DNA of 64,000 nucleotides from CAYZXT01 sp964482515 (GCA_964482515.1 CAYZXT010000008.1:1-64000), one strand, 5' to 3'; counted from the stretch's first letter, positions 22,982-32,179 are shown. Translations and numbers: made by a program. Notes: generated by a model not told the origin, from the sequence alone.

Positions 22982-23962
22982 ATGTTTCAAACGAACCGCT
23001 CCATTATTCTGCTCAGCCTCATGCTCCTCGGAGCCGTCTCGGGACCCGTCCTGGCGAAGCCCAGCGACATGCGCAACGCCTACGAAGACGGATGGAAATG
23101 GTACGTCCACCGCCGGTCTCAGGGAGCGGACACGGGCGAGCTGGTGGACATCCTGCAAACGCTGAAGAAAAAATACGGGCATACCTATTTTAATTTGGAC
23201 CGCGTCGACCGCGCCTTGGGAGAGTTGGACGGGAACGGCGTTTCCGCGTCCTATGACGCGTCCAGCCACGAAGCCGCCGCCGCGGCGCGCGCGGCCGAAG
23301 CCGCCTGGCTCCCGGCGGAAACCCCGGCCTATACTATGCCGGCGGTGACGCGCCCCGCGCCGCCTGTCCCGCAAGCCGCGCCGGTCATGAAACAGCCGGA
23401 GCCGGCGTTGCCGGTCGCGAAACAAGCCGCTCCCGCGAGCCAGCCACAGGATCCCTTTGAACGCTACCTGGCTTCCCAGCAGGCAAAGGTGAAAGCCCAG
23501 GAGCAAATTCCGCCGCCAGTCGCCGCCGCGCCGCCGAAGGTTTCGCCTCCGGTTCAGGCCGCGGTCCCGGACGCCCCTTTGCAGAACCCCGCGGCGCAGG
23601 CCAAGATCGACGAACTTTCCAGCCCCGACGACATCGTGAAGGTCAAGGCCGCCCAGGCCCTGGGCGATATGCGGGAACCGGGGGCCGTGGGCCCGCTCAT
23701 CCGGATGCTCGGGGGGGATTCGACTTTCGCGTCCATGGCCGCGTCGGCGGCGCTGGCGAAGATCGGCAAGCCGGCTCTCCAACCGGTGATGAACGCTTTG
23801 CAGGACGCGAACCCGAATGTGCGGATCGGCGCCTGCGTGGCACTCGGCGACATGCACGATCCCGCCATCGGCCCGGCCCTGCAGAAGGCGACGCTGGACC
23901 GGGACAGCCGGGTAAGGCGCGCGGCATCGACCGCATTAAGCAAAATAAAACCCGCGAAGTGA
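22982..23962 (+). CDS. Exported HEAT-repeat protein
   Basis: 326 residues. The signal peptide ends near 'GPVLA-KPSD' (residue ~25). A short helical domain (to ~85) is followed by an Ala/Pro-rich linker (~95-205) and then 3-4 HEAT repeats: 'VKVKAAQALGDMREPGAVGPLI', 'SMAASAALAKIGKPALQPVM', 'VRIGACVALGDMHDPAIGPAL' and 'SRVRRAASTALSKIK'. It is probably a periplasmic protein-binding scaffold on a flexible stalk. A lone receiver protein gene follows 27 bases later. No closer assignment can be made. Confidence 0.85.
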   Translation: MFQTNRSIILLSLMLLGAVSGPVLAKPSDMRNAYEDGWKWYVHRRSQGADTGELVDILQTLKKKYGHTYFNLDRVDRALGELDGNGVSASYDASSHEAAAAARAAEAAWLPAETPAYTMPAVTRPAPPVPQAAPVMKQPEPALPVAKQAAPASQPQDPFERYLASQQAKVKAQEQIPPPVAAAPPKVSPPVQAAVPDAPLQNPAAQAKIDELSSPDDIVKVKAAQALGDMREPGAVGPLIRMLGGDSTFASMAASAALAKIGKPALQPVMNALQDANPNVRIGACVALGDMHDPAIGPALQKATLDRDSRVRRAASTALSKIKPAK

Positions 23963-23989
23963 GCGGCATGCATTTAAAGGGAGGGCGAC

Positions 23990-24367
23990 ATGGCTGACGC
24001 AAAGAAGCGCATCCTGGTGGCGGACGATGAGGCGATCCTTTTGGACATGATGATCGAGTTCTGCGACGACATCGGCGTGGAGGGCATCCCGGCGGAAAAC
24101 GGGACACAGGCGCTGGAGAAGGCGCTCTCCGAAAAGCCCGACGCGGTGCTGGTCGACAACCGCATGCCGGACATGCTCGGTTTGGCCGTGATCGAGAAAC
24201 TCAAGGCCGCGGAGGCGACCAAAAACCTTCCGGTGATCCTATTGTCCGGCGACGCGAAACTCGTTGAGACCGAAGCCAAGAACAAGGGCGCCGCGGGCGT
24301 GCTGCTCAAGCCCGTGACCCGCGCGACCCTGAAGCAGATGCTGGAGTCCTGCATCGGCAACTGGTAA
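23990..24367 (+). CDS. Single-domain response regulator
   Basis: 125 residues, a receiver domain only. The acidic pair is at 'VADDEAILL', the phosphoacceptor Asp in 'VLVDNRMPDM', the switch Ser in 'ILLSGD' and the conserved Lys in 'LLKPVTR'. With no output domain it must act by protein contact, like CheY or Spo0F. No histidine kinase gene lies in the window. GGGAGGG precedes the ATG, and a clear terminator follows. Confidence 0.95.
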   Translation: MADAKKRILVADDEAILLDMMIEFCDDIGVEGIPAENGTQALEKALSEKPDAVLVDNRMPDMLGLAVIEKLKAAEATKNLPVILLSGDAKLVETEAKNKGAAGVLLKPVTRATLKQMLESCIGNW

Positions 24368-24397
24368 GCAAACAGACGTTCCCCACTTCCGCTTTTC

Positions 24398-24423
24398 GCC
24401 GGCATCCCCATGCCGGCTTTTTT
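24398..24423 (+). terminator. Intrinsic terminator after the response regulator
   Basis: GCCGGCAT, loop CCCC, ATGCCGGC, then six T. It separates the receiver gene from the heme operon. Confidence 0.9.
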
Positions 24424-24477
24424 ATGCCTGTTTTCTCCGCATTCGTCCTTCGGATTTCATAAAATAAACGCTCGATT

Positions 24478-26412
24478 ATGCAAACCCAATTATACCCATC
24501 AGGTCTGAAAGGCCTGCGCGTGATGGCGTTTGAAACAAGTCGCGGCCGCGATCTGTCCGCGCTGGTTCGACGGCAAGGGGCGGAGGCGATCATCGCGCCT
24601 GCCCTGCGCCAGATGCCGGCCGGGGACCGCAAGGCCGTCTTTTCCTTTGCGGAAGCGCTCCTGGCAGGGAACGTGGACGCGGCGGTTTTCTTCACCGGCT
24701 CCGGGTTCGAGGCGTTCCTGGATACCGTGGGTCCGCGCTTCGAGCGGAAGGATATCGTAAAGGCCTTGAAGGGGTTGACACTGATCGCCCGCGGCCACAG
24801 GGCGGTCCAGTCGCTGCGCTCCGTGGGTTTGAGGTCGGAAATTTTGCCGTCTGAACCGGTCACCTCGGTGGCGATCCTGAAGGCGATCGACGACAAAAAG
24901 ATTTCCCTGGCCGGCAAGCGCGTGGCCGTTCAGGAATCCGGCGTACCGAACGTGGCGTTCCTGACCGCGCTGGAGTCTCGCGGGGCCCAGGTCCTTCGCG
25001 TCCCGGTCTACCGCTGGGCCTTGCCGAAGGACACGCGCCCGCTGCGGAACGCCGTCCGGCAAGTCGCCGCGGGCCGGGTCGACATCCTCCTTTTTACGAA
25101 CGGTTTTCAGGCCGGCCATTTGCATCAGACGGCGCAGGAGATGGGTTTGTCCGACGTTTTTTCCCGCGCCCTAAGCGGGACCGTGGTGGCGTCCATCGGC
25201 CCTCACTGCAGCGAACGTTTGAAGGAGCTCGGCTGGCCGGTGGACATCGAGCCTTCCCTTCCCGCCTTGGAGTCTTTGGTGTCCGAAACCGCGGCGCGCG
25301 CCCCGGCGGTCCTTTCGCGGAAGCGCTCCTCGAAGTCCATAACGATGAAAGATCGAGCGGCCCATGTCGAGCCCGCGGCCGATCGTCTCGCCGGCAGCCT
25401 CTTCATGCGCGCCTGCCGACGGGAAAAGACCGAGCGCACGCCGATTTGGCTGATGCGCCAGGCCGGGCGCTACATGAAGAATTACCGGGACCTGCGCGCA
25501 AAGGTGTCCATGCTGGAGCTGTGCAAACACCCGGACCTGGTGGCCGAAGTCACCGTGGACGCGGTGAAGCGTTTGGGCGTGGACGCGGCCATTATTTTTT
25601 CCGATTTGCTTTTGATCGTGGAGCCGCTCGGTTTGGATCTGGAGTACGCCAAAGGCGAAGGCCCCTTGATCCGGCCTCCGGTCCGGACCGTCGCCGACGT
25701 GAAGAAGTTGCGCCCCGTGGACGTGGATGAGTCCCTCGGTTATGTGCTGGAGTCTTTGAGGAAGACCCGCGCCGCGTTGCCGCCGGACATCCCGCTGCTC
25801 GGGTTTTCCGGAGCGCCTTTCACCCTTGCGTCCTATCTGATCGAGGGCGAAGGGTCGCGGAATTACATCCGCACGAAATCATTCATGTACAACGAACCCG
25901 CGGCCTGGGACCTCCTGCTCACCAAAATTTCAAAATGCCTGGCGGACTTCCTGAACAAGCAGGCCGAAGCCGGCGCCCAGGCCGTGCAGGTCTTCGACAG
26001 CTGGGTCGGCTGCCTGTCGCCGGAAGATTACCGGCGTTTCGCGTTGCCCTACAGCCGCCGCGTGATCCAGGGCGTCAAGAAAGTCCCGGTGATCCACTTC
26101 GGCACGGGGACGGGCGAGTTGCTCGGATTGATGAAACAAGCAGGGGGAGATGTGATCGGTTTGGACTGGCGCGTGGAGCTGGACCGGGCCTGGAAAAAAC
26201 TGGGCGACGTGGCCGTGATGGGAAACTTCGACCCGGTCGCGTTGTTTTCGAACCCGACGGAAATCCGCCGCCAGGCGAAACGGATTTTAGGACAGGCCGC
26301 CGGCCGTCCCGGCCACATCTTCAATCTGGGCCACGGCATCCTGCCGGAAACGCCGATGGACAACGTCCTCGCCCTCGTGGAATCCGTCAAAGAACTAAGC
26401 GCGCGGCGATGA
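24478..26412 (+). CDS. hemDE: Fused uroporphyrinogen-III synthase / uroporphyrinogen decarboxylase
   Basis: 644 residues. Residues ~1-270 have the bilobal HemD layout ('GLRVMAFETSRGRDLSALV', 'AAVFFTGSGFEAFLD', 'RVAVQESGVPNVAFLTALE', 'DILLFTNGFQAGHL'). A linker of ~25 residues leads to complete HemE (~300-644) with 'PIWLMRQAGRYM', 'FSDLLLI', 'GFSGAPFTLASYLIEG', 'FDSWVG', 'GLDWR' and 'FNLGHGI'. The product closes hydroxymethylbilane to uroporphyrinogen III and decarboxylates it to coproporphyrinogen III. It leads an operon with hemH, hemG and a photolyase, each overlapping the next. No break in the frame or start codon with a ribosome site separates the two halves, so a true fusion is likely. 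Confidence 0.92.
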   Translation: MQTQLYPSGLKGLRVMAFETSRGRDLSALVRRQGAEAIIAPALRQMPAGDRKAVFSFAEALLAGNVDAAVFFTGSGFEAFLDTVGPRFERKDIVKALKGLTLIARGHRAVQSLRSVGLRSEILPSEPVTSVAILKAIDDKKISLAGKRVAVQESGVPNVAFLTALESRGAQVLRVPVYRWALPKDTRPLRNAVRQVAAGRVDILLFTNGFQAGHLHQTAQEMGLSDVFSRALSGTVVASIGPHCSERLKELGWPVDIEPSLPALESLVSETAARAPAVLSRKRSSKSITMKDRAAHVEPAADRLAGSLFMRACRREKTERTPIWLMRQAGRYMKNYRDLRAKVSMLELCKHPDLVAEVTVDAVKRLGVDAAIIFSDLLLIVEPLGLDLEYAKGEGPLIRPPVRTVADVKKLRPVDVDESLGYVLESLRKTRAALPPDIPLLGFSGAPFTLASYLIEGEGSRNYIRTKSFMYNEPAAWDLLLTKISKCLADFLNKQAEAGAQAVQVFDSWVGCLSPEDYRRFALPYSRRVIQGVKKVPVIHFGTGTGELLGLMKQAGGDVIGLDWRVELDRAWKKLGDVAVMGNFDPVALFSNPTEIRRQAKRILGQAAGRPGHIFNLGHGILPETPMDNVLALVESVKELSARR

Positions 26413-27350
26413 CCAAGAGAGCCGTTCTCCTGATCGGTTTCGGAGGTCCCACGAAGCTGGACGAGGTCCGCCCGTTCCTCGACAACGTTTTGCGCGGGCG
26501 GCCCGTACCTCCCGAGCGTTACGAGGAAGTCGTCAAGCAGTACGAACAGATCGGCGGGGCGTCGCCGTTCAACGCGCTCGCTTTTGAATTGGCCGATAAG
26601 CTTAAGAAACAGCTGGCCGCCGACGGGATGGATTTCCCGGTCTATGTCGGTATGCGGAATTGGTCGCCCTACCTTCTGGAGACCGTGGAACGGATGGTTT
26701 CCGACGGCGTGACTGACATCATCGGCATCGTGCTCTCGTCCTACGTGTCCGAGCCCAGCTGGGACCGCTATCTCCAGGCCATGAACGAGGTCTTCGCGAA
26801 GATGGGTGGCCGCGCTCCGGGCATCAATTACGCGTCGGTCTGGTACAAGGAGCCCGCTTTCGCGAACGCCGCCGCGGACCGGATCAAAGCGATCACGGGC
26901 GGTTGGAGCGACGAACGGAAAAAATCCGCCCGCTGGATCTTTACCGCGCACAGCATCCCGGTCCCGTCGGACATGCGGTCGCGTTATTCCCGCCAGGTTG
27001 AAGTGGCTTCCGGGAACGTGGCGAAGCTCCTCGGGCTCGCGTCCTGGAGCGTCGCCTATCAAAGCCGGAGCGGACGCCCGGAGGACCCCTGGCTGGAGCC
27101 GGACGTGGGAGACGCCATCCTTAATTTCGCCGGCCAGGCCGAAGACGTGGTGGTCATCCCGATCGGATTTCTCATGGACCATGTGGAAGTGTTGTTCGAT
27201 TTGGACGTCAAGGCCCGCCGCGTGGCTGATGAGGTCGGAATAAATTTCTTTCGTGCGGGCACGGTCGGGAGCCATCCCGATTTCGTCCGGCTGTTGTCCG
27301 GCCGCGTGAAGCGCGTCGCCGACAAAGAGCAAGCGAAGCTTTCCCTATGA
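26409..27350 (+). CDS. hemH: Ferrochelatase
   Basis: 313 residues. 'VLLIGFGGPTKLDEVRPFL', 'QYEQIGGASPFN', 'GMRNWSPYL' and the catalytic 'FTAHSIPVP' (His) and 'PIGFLMDHVEVLFDLD' (Glu) are present. It inserts Fe2+ into protoporphyrin IX, or into coproporphyrin in the alternative pathway. The ATG overlaps the hemDE stop (ATGA). Because the upstream oxidase type is ambiguous, protoporphyrin versus coproporphyrin use cannot be decided from sequence alone. Confidence 0.96.
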   Translation: MTKRAVLLIGFGGPTKLDEVRPFLDNVLRGRPVPPERYEEVVKQYEQIGGASPFNALAFELADKLKKQLAADGMDFPVYVGMRNWSPYLLETVERMVSDGVTDIIGIVLSSYVSEPSWDRYLQAMNEVFAKMGGRAPGINYASVWYKEPAFANAAADRIKAITGGWSDERKKSARWIFTAHSIPVPSDMRSRYSRQVEVASGNVAKLLGLASWSVAYQSRSGRPEDPWLEPDVGDAILNFAGQAEDVVVIPIGFLMDHVEVLFDLDVKARRVADEVGINFFRAGTVGSHPDFVRLLSGRVKRVADKEQAKLSL

Positions 27351-28786
27351 GCGTGCCGAAAAAAATCATCGTCATCGGCGCCGGGATCAGCGGTTTGGCC
27401 GCGGCCCATCGATTGGTGGAACTGTCGCGCGAGAGCGGCGTTCTCCTGGATGTCAAAATCCTGGAAGCGGCGGACCGGGCGGGCGGCGTCATCCGCACGC
27501 AACGCCGCGACGGCTTTCTGTGGGAAGAAGGCCCCGACAGTTTCATCACGGACAAGCCCTGGGCGCTGGACTTGTGCCGCCGCCTCGGCCTGGAGTCCGA
27601 GATCATCGGGACCAATCCCCAATTTCAAAAGAGTTACGTCCTCTGGGGCGGGAAGCTGCATGCGACGCCGGAAGGGTTTTATCTCCTGGCCCCCACCAAG
27701 TTCTGGCCCTTCGTCACGACGTCTCTTTTCTCCTGGCCCGGGAAGCTCCGCATGGGCATGGATTTGTTCTTGCCCGCCAGGAAAGGCGGCGCCGATGAGA
27801 GCCTGGGCGATTTCGTCCGCCGGCGGTTCGGCCGGGAGGCTTTGGTCCGGATGGCCCAGCCCATGGTGGCGGGGATCTATACGGCGGATGCTGAGCGATT
27901 GAGTCTGAAGGCGACATTTCCGCGTTTCCTGGAACTGGAGGCGCGGCACGGCAGCGTGATCCGCGGCCTCTGGGAAGCGCGCCGCCGGCGGGGCATGGCG
28001 AAGGGCGTCAGCGGCCCGCGCTACGGTTTGTTCGTGACCTTGAAAAACGGCCTTTCGACGTGGGTCGACGCGTTGACGGAACAACTTCCTCCCGGTGCGA
28101 TCCGGCTCCGGACCCAAGTTCAATCTGTGGAGCGGCGGAACGATTCATGGCGGGTGTCTCTCGGTTCGGGGGAAACCCTGGAAGCGGACGCGCTGGTCGT
28201 CTCTCTCTCGGCGTCCGGGGCCGCACAGGTCCTGAAAACCGCCGATTCGGTTTTATCGGATGAACTGTCTTCGATCCCCTACGCGGATTCCGCCACGGTG
28301 CATCTGGCCTACGACCGCGCCGCGGTGAAACGTCCGTTGGACGCTTTCGGCTTCGTGGTGCCGGAGGCTGAGAAGCGCGCCTTCATCGGCTGCACCTTCA
28401 CCAGCGTCAAGTTCGCGGGCCGCGCGCCCGAGGGGAAAGTCATGCTCCGCGCTTTCGTGGGAGGGCCCGCGCTGAAAGAATTGCTGACAAAGTCGGGGGA
28501 CGACATCGCCCGCATCGTCCACCACGATTTGTCGAGAATTTTGGGGATCACCGGATTGCCGCTTTTTGCGTCGGTCTGGCGCGGGCGGGACGTGATGCCG
28601 CACTACGTCATGGGGCACCAGGACCGCGTTCGGGCCATCGAGGAGCGGTTGAAGGGATTTCCGGGTTTGGCTTTGGCCGGCAACGGGTATCACGGCCTGG
28701 GCCTGCCGGACTGCGTGCACAGCGGCGAGCGGGCGGCGCAGCAAGCTTTCGGGTCGGTTTTTCAAACGGACGTCGTGTCCGCGTGA
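27347..28786 (+). CDS. hemY: Protoporphyrinogen/coproporphyrinogen oxidase, HemG/HemY (PgoX) type
   Basis: 479 residues. An N-terminal FAD dinucleotide-binding fold ('IIVIGAGISGLAAAHRL', 'EAADRAGGVIRT') is followed by 'EEGPDSFIT', 'SLGDFVRRRFGREAL', 'MVAGIYTADAERLS' and the C-terminal 'LALAGNGYHGLGLPDCVHSG'. These define the oxygen-dependent oxidase that aromatises porphyrinogens. The presence of this enzyme implies at least occasional aerobic life. The ATG overlaps hemH, and the stop overlaps the photolyase start. Confidence 0.94.
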   Translation: MSVPKKIIVIGAGISGLAAAHRLVELSRESGVLLDVKILEAADRAGGVIRTQRRDGFLWEEGPDSFITDKPWALDLCRRLGLESEIIGTNPQFQKSYVLWGGKLHATPEGFYLLAPTKFWPFVTTSLFSWPGKLRMGMDLFLPARKGGADESLGDFVRRRFGREALVRMAQPMVAGIYTADAERLSLKATFPRFLELEARHGSVIRGLWEARRRRGMAKGVSGPRYGLFVTLKNGLSTWVDALTEQLPPGAIRLRTQVQSVERRNDSWRVSLGSGETLEADALVVSLSASGAAQVLKTADSVLSDELSSIPYADSATVHLAYDRAAVKRPLDAFGFVVPEAEKRAFIGCTFTSVKFAGRAPEGKVMLRAFVGGPALKELLTKSGDDIARIVHHDLSRILGITGLPLFASVWRGRDVMPHYVMGHQDRVRAIEERLKGFPGLALAGNGYHGLGLPDCVHSGERAAQQAFGSVFQTDVVSA

Positions 28787-30240
28787 CGGTAAAACCGGCC
28801 CTTCTTTGGTTTCAGCAGGATCTGCGACTGACGGACAATCCCGCGCTGGAGGCAGCGGTTCGCGCGGGGCCCGTCATCCCGCTTTTTATTTGGTCGCCTG
28901 GGGAGGATGGCCCCTGGCCCCTGGGCGGCGCCGCCCGTTGGTGGCTTCATCGGTCACTGGAGTCACTGGATGCGGATCTGCGAAAAAAAAACGGACGGTT
29001 GGTCCTTCGCCGGGGTCCGGTGCTGGAATGTCTTAAAAAAATCGTCAGGGAAACCGGGGCCCGGTCGGTTTATTGGAACCGTCGTTATGAGCCGTCGGCT
29101 GTCGCGCGAGACAACGATTTAAAAGAAAAATTAAAAACCGAGAGAGTGGACGCGGAGAGTTTCAATGGGTCGCTGCTGTTTGATCCGTCGCGCATCAGAA
29201 ACAGAAGTGGTGATCCGTATCAGGTGTTCACGGCTTTTTGGAGGTACTGCCGCGCCCTACCCGATCCTTTGCCTCCGCGGCCGGTCCCGGTTAAGATCCC
29301 CTGGCCGGCGACTTGGCCGGCGTCCGATACCCTGGCCTATTGGAGGCTCCTTCCTGGAATTCCCTGGCACCGGGCGATGGAAAAGGAATGGAGTCCCGGA
29401 GAAAGCGGGGCGCGGAAAAAATTGGATCGGTTTTTGCGGGAGGCGCTGGAGAGTTACACGGAAGGGCGCGATCGTCCCTCAGAAGTGGCGACCTCACGGC
29501 TGTCACCCCATCTGCACTTTGGCGAAGTGGGGCCGCGCCAGGTTTGGCACGCGGTCTCGTCCCGGATAGCCGGAAAAAACGTCCGGGCTTCTTTGGGCGC
29601 GGGCGCCCATTTGCGGCAGCTGATTTGGCGGGAATTCGCGCACTACCTGCTTTTTCACTTTCCGTGCACCGACCTCCGGCCGCTGAGGGAAAAATTCGGG
29701 AGGTTCCCTTGGGCAAGGGAGAGCCGTTTGTTGAAGGCTTGGCGGAAGGGGCGGACCGGCTATCCTCTGGTGGACGCGGGCATGCGGGAACTGTGGTCGA
29801 CGGGTTGGATGCACAACCGCGTGCGCATGGTGGTCGGTTCTTTCCTGGTGAAGGATTTGCTTCTGCCGTGGCAGGAAGGAGCCCGTTGGTTTTGGGATAC
29901 GTTGGTGGACGCTGATTTGGCCAACAATACCTTGGGTTGGCAGTGGGTGGCGGGATGTGGCGCAGACGCGGCGCCTTATTTTCGGATCTTCAACCCGGTA
30001 TCCCAAAGCGAAACGTTTGATCCGGCGGGGGAATACATACGGCGGTGGGTCCCTGAGTTGGCGTCCTTGCCCTCGGAATGGATCCACCGGCCGTGGCTGG
30101 CCCCACCCGACGTTTTAAAAAAGTCCGGCGTCGACATCGGCGGGACATATCCCGCGCCGATTGTGGACCATGGAATGGCCCGGGCCCGGGCCTTGCGCGC
30201 ATTTCGAAAGATGAACGACCGAACGAAGACTTTCCAATAA
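28783..30240 (+). CDS. phrB: Deoxyribodipyrimidine photolyase
   Basis: 485 residues from GTG (overlapping the previous stop as GTGA). The N-terminal antenna-binding Rossmann domain starts 'LLWFQQDLRLTDNPAL'. The C-terminal FAD domain has 'TGYPLVDAGMRELWSTGWMHNR', 'WFWDTLVDADLANNTLGWQW' and 'RIFNPVSQSETFDP', the class I CPD photolyase pattern with the electron-transfer tryptophans. It reverses UV pyrimidine dimers with blue light. Its place at the end of a heme operon is unusual; joint expression would fit light exposure and porphyrin phototoxicity, which is only inference. Confidence 0.95.
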   Translation: MTVKPALLWFQQDLRLTDNPALEAAVRAGPVIPLFIWSPGEDGPWPLGGAARWWLHRSLESLDADLRKKNGRLVLRRGPVLECLKKIVRETGARSVYWNRRYEPSAVARDNDLKEKLKTERVDAESFNGSLLFDPSRIRNRSGDPYQVFTAFWRYCRALPDPLPPRPVPVKIPWPATWPASDTLAYWRLLPGIPWHRAMEKEWSPGESGARKKLDRFLREALESYTEGRDRPSEVATSRLSPHLHFGEVGPRQVWHAVSSRIAGKNVRASLGAGAHLRQLIWREFAHYLLFHFPCTDLRPLREKFGRFPWARESRLLKAWRKGRTGYPLVDAGMRELWSTGWMHNRVRMVVGSFLVKDLLLPWQEGARWFWDTLVDADLANNTLGWQWVAGCGADAAPYFRIFNPVSQSETFDPAGEYIRRWVPELASLPSEWIHRPWLAPPDVLKKSGVDIGGTYPAPIVDHGMARARALRAFRKMNDRTKTFQ

Positions 30241-30253
30241 AGGAGAATTCATC

Positions 30254-31927
30254 ATGGCCGGAGAACATATTTTCACGATCGAAGATTTGAGCAAGAGCTA
30301 CGGACCCAAGAAAATTTTCGAGGGCATCCATCTGTCCTTCTACCATAAGGCCAAGATCGGCATCGTCGGCGAAAACGGTTCCGGAAAATCCACCATGCTC
30401 CGCATCATGGCCGGCGAGGAAAAGGATTTTCGCGGCAGGGCCGAGCCCATGAAGGGCATCAATATCGGATACCTTCCCCAGGAACCGCGCCTGGACCCGG
30501 CGAAGACCGTCCGCCAGGAAGTGGAGTCCGCTTTCACCAAGATCAACGCAATGCTGAAGGAGTACGAGGCGATATCGGAAAGCATGTCCGATCCGGGCGC
30601 GGAAGCAGACATGGATAAGACTTTGGAAAAAATGGGCCGGCTGCAAGAGCAAATCGAGGCCGTGGACGGCTGGAACTTGCAGCGCCACGTGGACGTGGCC
30701 ATGGACGCGTTGGTTCTCCCTCCCGACGAGCTTCTTTGCGGCAAGCTGTCCGGCGGCGAGGCCCGGCGCGTGGCCCTCTGCAAGATGCTTCTGCAAAAGC
30801 CCGACATCATCCTGCTCGATGAACCCACCAACCATCTGGACGCGGAAACCGTCAGCTGGCTGGAAACGACCCTGAAAGAATATCCGGGCAACGTGATCGT
30901 GGTCACGCATGACCGTTATTTTCTGGACAACATCACCAAGTGGATCCTGGAGCTGGACCACGGCCGCGGAATTCCCTTCGAGGGAAATTATTCCGCCTGG
31001 CTCGAGGCGAAGTCCAAGCGCCTGGCGCTCGAAGATAAAAAAGCGTCCAGCCTGCGGACCCATTTGGACAACGAGCTGGCGTGGATGAAGCTGACGCCCT
31101 CGGGCCGTCGCGGCAAAAACAAGGCGCGCATCCGCGAGTATGAAAAATTGGCGGCGAGCCATAAGGAGATGGACGTGAACGCGCTGGACATCCAGATCGC
31201 GTCGGGCCCGGCCCTCGGGACCCGGGTCATCGAGGCGAAGAACCTGTCGAAGGGTTACGGCGAGAACGGCTTGATCAAGGACGCGAACTTCGAGATCCCG
31301 CGCGGCGCCGTGGTCGGCATCGTCGGCCCCAACGGCGTGGGAAAGACCACCCTCTTCCGCATGATCGTGGGCGAAGAAAAGCCGGATGCGGGCGAACTGA
31401 CGGTCGGACAGTCCGTCGTGTTGTCCTACGTCGACCAGAAACGGGAAACGCTGGATCCGAACAAGACGGTTTTCGAAGAGATCAGCGGCGGCGTGGAGTT
31501 CCTCGAGATCGGCGGGAAGTCCGTCCCGGCCCGCGTCTATCTCACGCGGTTCAACTTCCGCGGTACGGACCAGCAGAAGAAAGTGTCGTCCCTCTCCGGC
31601 GGGGAGCGCAACCGTCTCCACCTGGCGAAACAGATGCTGAAGGGCGGCAACGTGCTGCTCCTGGACGAGCCCACGAACGATTTGGACGTGGACACGCTGC
31701 GCGCGCTGGAAGACGCCATCACGGACTTCGACGGCTGCGTGCTGGTCATCAGCCACGACCGGTTTTTCCTGGACCGCGTCTGCACGCATCTGATGGTTTT
31801 TGAAGGCGAAGGAAAAATCCGCTGGTTCGAGGGGAACTTCGAGGAATATCAGGAAAAGCGGAAGGAAGAGCTCGGCGGGCGGGAAGAGAACCGGCGTTCG
31901 AAGTATAAGAAGCTTACACTACGGTGA
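30254..31927 (+). CDS. ettA: ABC-F translation factor EttA
   Basis: 557 residues, close to E. coli EttA (555). Two ATP-binding cassettes are present: Walker A 'GENGSGKST' and 'GPNGVGKTT', signatures 'LSGGEARRVALC' and 'LSGGERNRLHLA', and Walker B 'ILLDEPTNHLDAETV' and 'LLLDEPTNDLDVDTL'. The interdomain linker and the arm with 'SGRRGKNKARIREYE' place it in the EttA subgroup. It has no membrane domain; it binds the ribosomal E site and gates early elongation by energy state. AAAGGAG lies just before the ATG, and it follows the photolyase by 13 bases. Confidence 0.95.
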   Translation: MAGEHIFTIEDLSKSYGPKKIFEGIHLSFYHKAKIGIVGENGSGKSTMLRIMAGEEKDFRGRAEPMKGINIGYLPQEPRLDPAKTVRQEVESAFTKINAMLKEYEAISESMSDPGAEADMDKTLEKMGRLQEQIEAVDGWNLQRHVDVAMDALVLPPDELLCGKLSGGEARRVALCKMLLQKPDIILLDEPTNHLDAETVSWLETTLKEYPGNVIVVTHDRYFLDNITKWILELDHGRGIPFEGNYSAWLEAKSKRLALEDKKASSLRTHLDNELAWMKLTPSGRRGKNKARIREYEKLAASHKEMDVNALDIQIASGPALGTRVIEAKNLSKGYGENGLIKDANFEIPRGAVVGIVGPNGVGKTTLFRMIVGEEKPDAGELTVGQSVVLSYVDQKRETLDPNKTVFEEISGGVEFLEIGGKSVPARVYLTRFNFRGTDQQKKVSSLSGGERNRLHLAKQMLKGGNVLLLDEPTNDLDVDTLRALEDAITDFDGCVLVISHDRFFLDRVCTHLMVFEGEGKIRWFEGNFEEYQEKRKEELGGREENRRSKYKKLTLR

Positions 31928-31984
31928 TCCATGGTTTCAGGTCTAGCGACCTTCAACCATTCCCTTGGCCACCCGGCCTAGGTC

Positions 31985-32014
31985 AAAAAAAACCCCGTCA
32001 CTGACGGGGTTTTG
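31985..32014. terminator. Bidirectional terminator shared by ettA and the small RNA
   Basis: A CCCCGTC/GACGGGG stem with a three-base loop is flanked by eight A and four T, so it terminates well on the minus strand and possibly also after ettA on the plus strand. Confidence 0.85.
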
Positions 32015-32054
32015 AGACTGAACTATCAGTCTGTTGTGCTGGCTAAGCCAGCTG
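31985..32054 (-). ncRNA. Candidate three-hairpin small RNA (~70 nt)
   Basis: Read on the minus strand from about 32054: hairpin 1 GCTGGC-TTA-GCCAGC (32052-32038), a short linker ACAAC, hairpin 2 AGACTGA-TAGT-TCAGTCT, then AAAA, hairpin 3 CCCCGTC-AGT-GACGGGG and eight T (31992-31985). A promoter (TTGACT, 18 bp, CATAAT) ends six bases before the inferred 5' end. No start codon or frame fits, so it is read as non-coding. Flanking genes run the other way, so it is an independent unit. I do not recognise the family. Confidence 0.7.
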
Positions 32055-32059
32055 CCTAT

Positions 32060-32089
32060 ATTATGCCTCCGGAGAGTCGTTAAAGTCAA
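32060..32089 (-). promoter_or_regulatory. Promoter of the small RNA
   Basis: Minus strand TTGACT (32089-32084), 18 bp, CATAAT (32065-32060). The predicted start is about 32054, immediately before the first hairpin. Confidence 0.6.
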
Positions 32090-32179
32090 TCAAAATCAGG
32101 CGATCTGTGAAGAATTTACAACTTAATTTTCGCATCTATAAATCAACATAAAACCATACCACAAAATACATTTTTTTTG

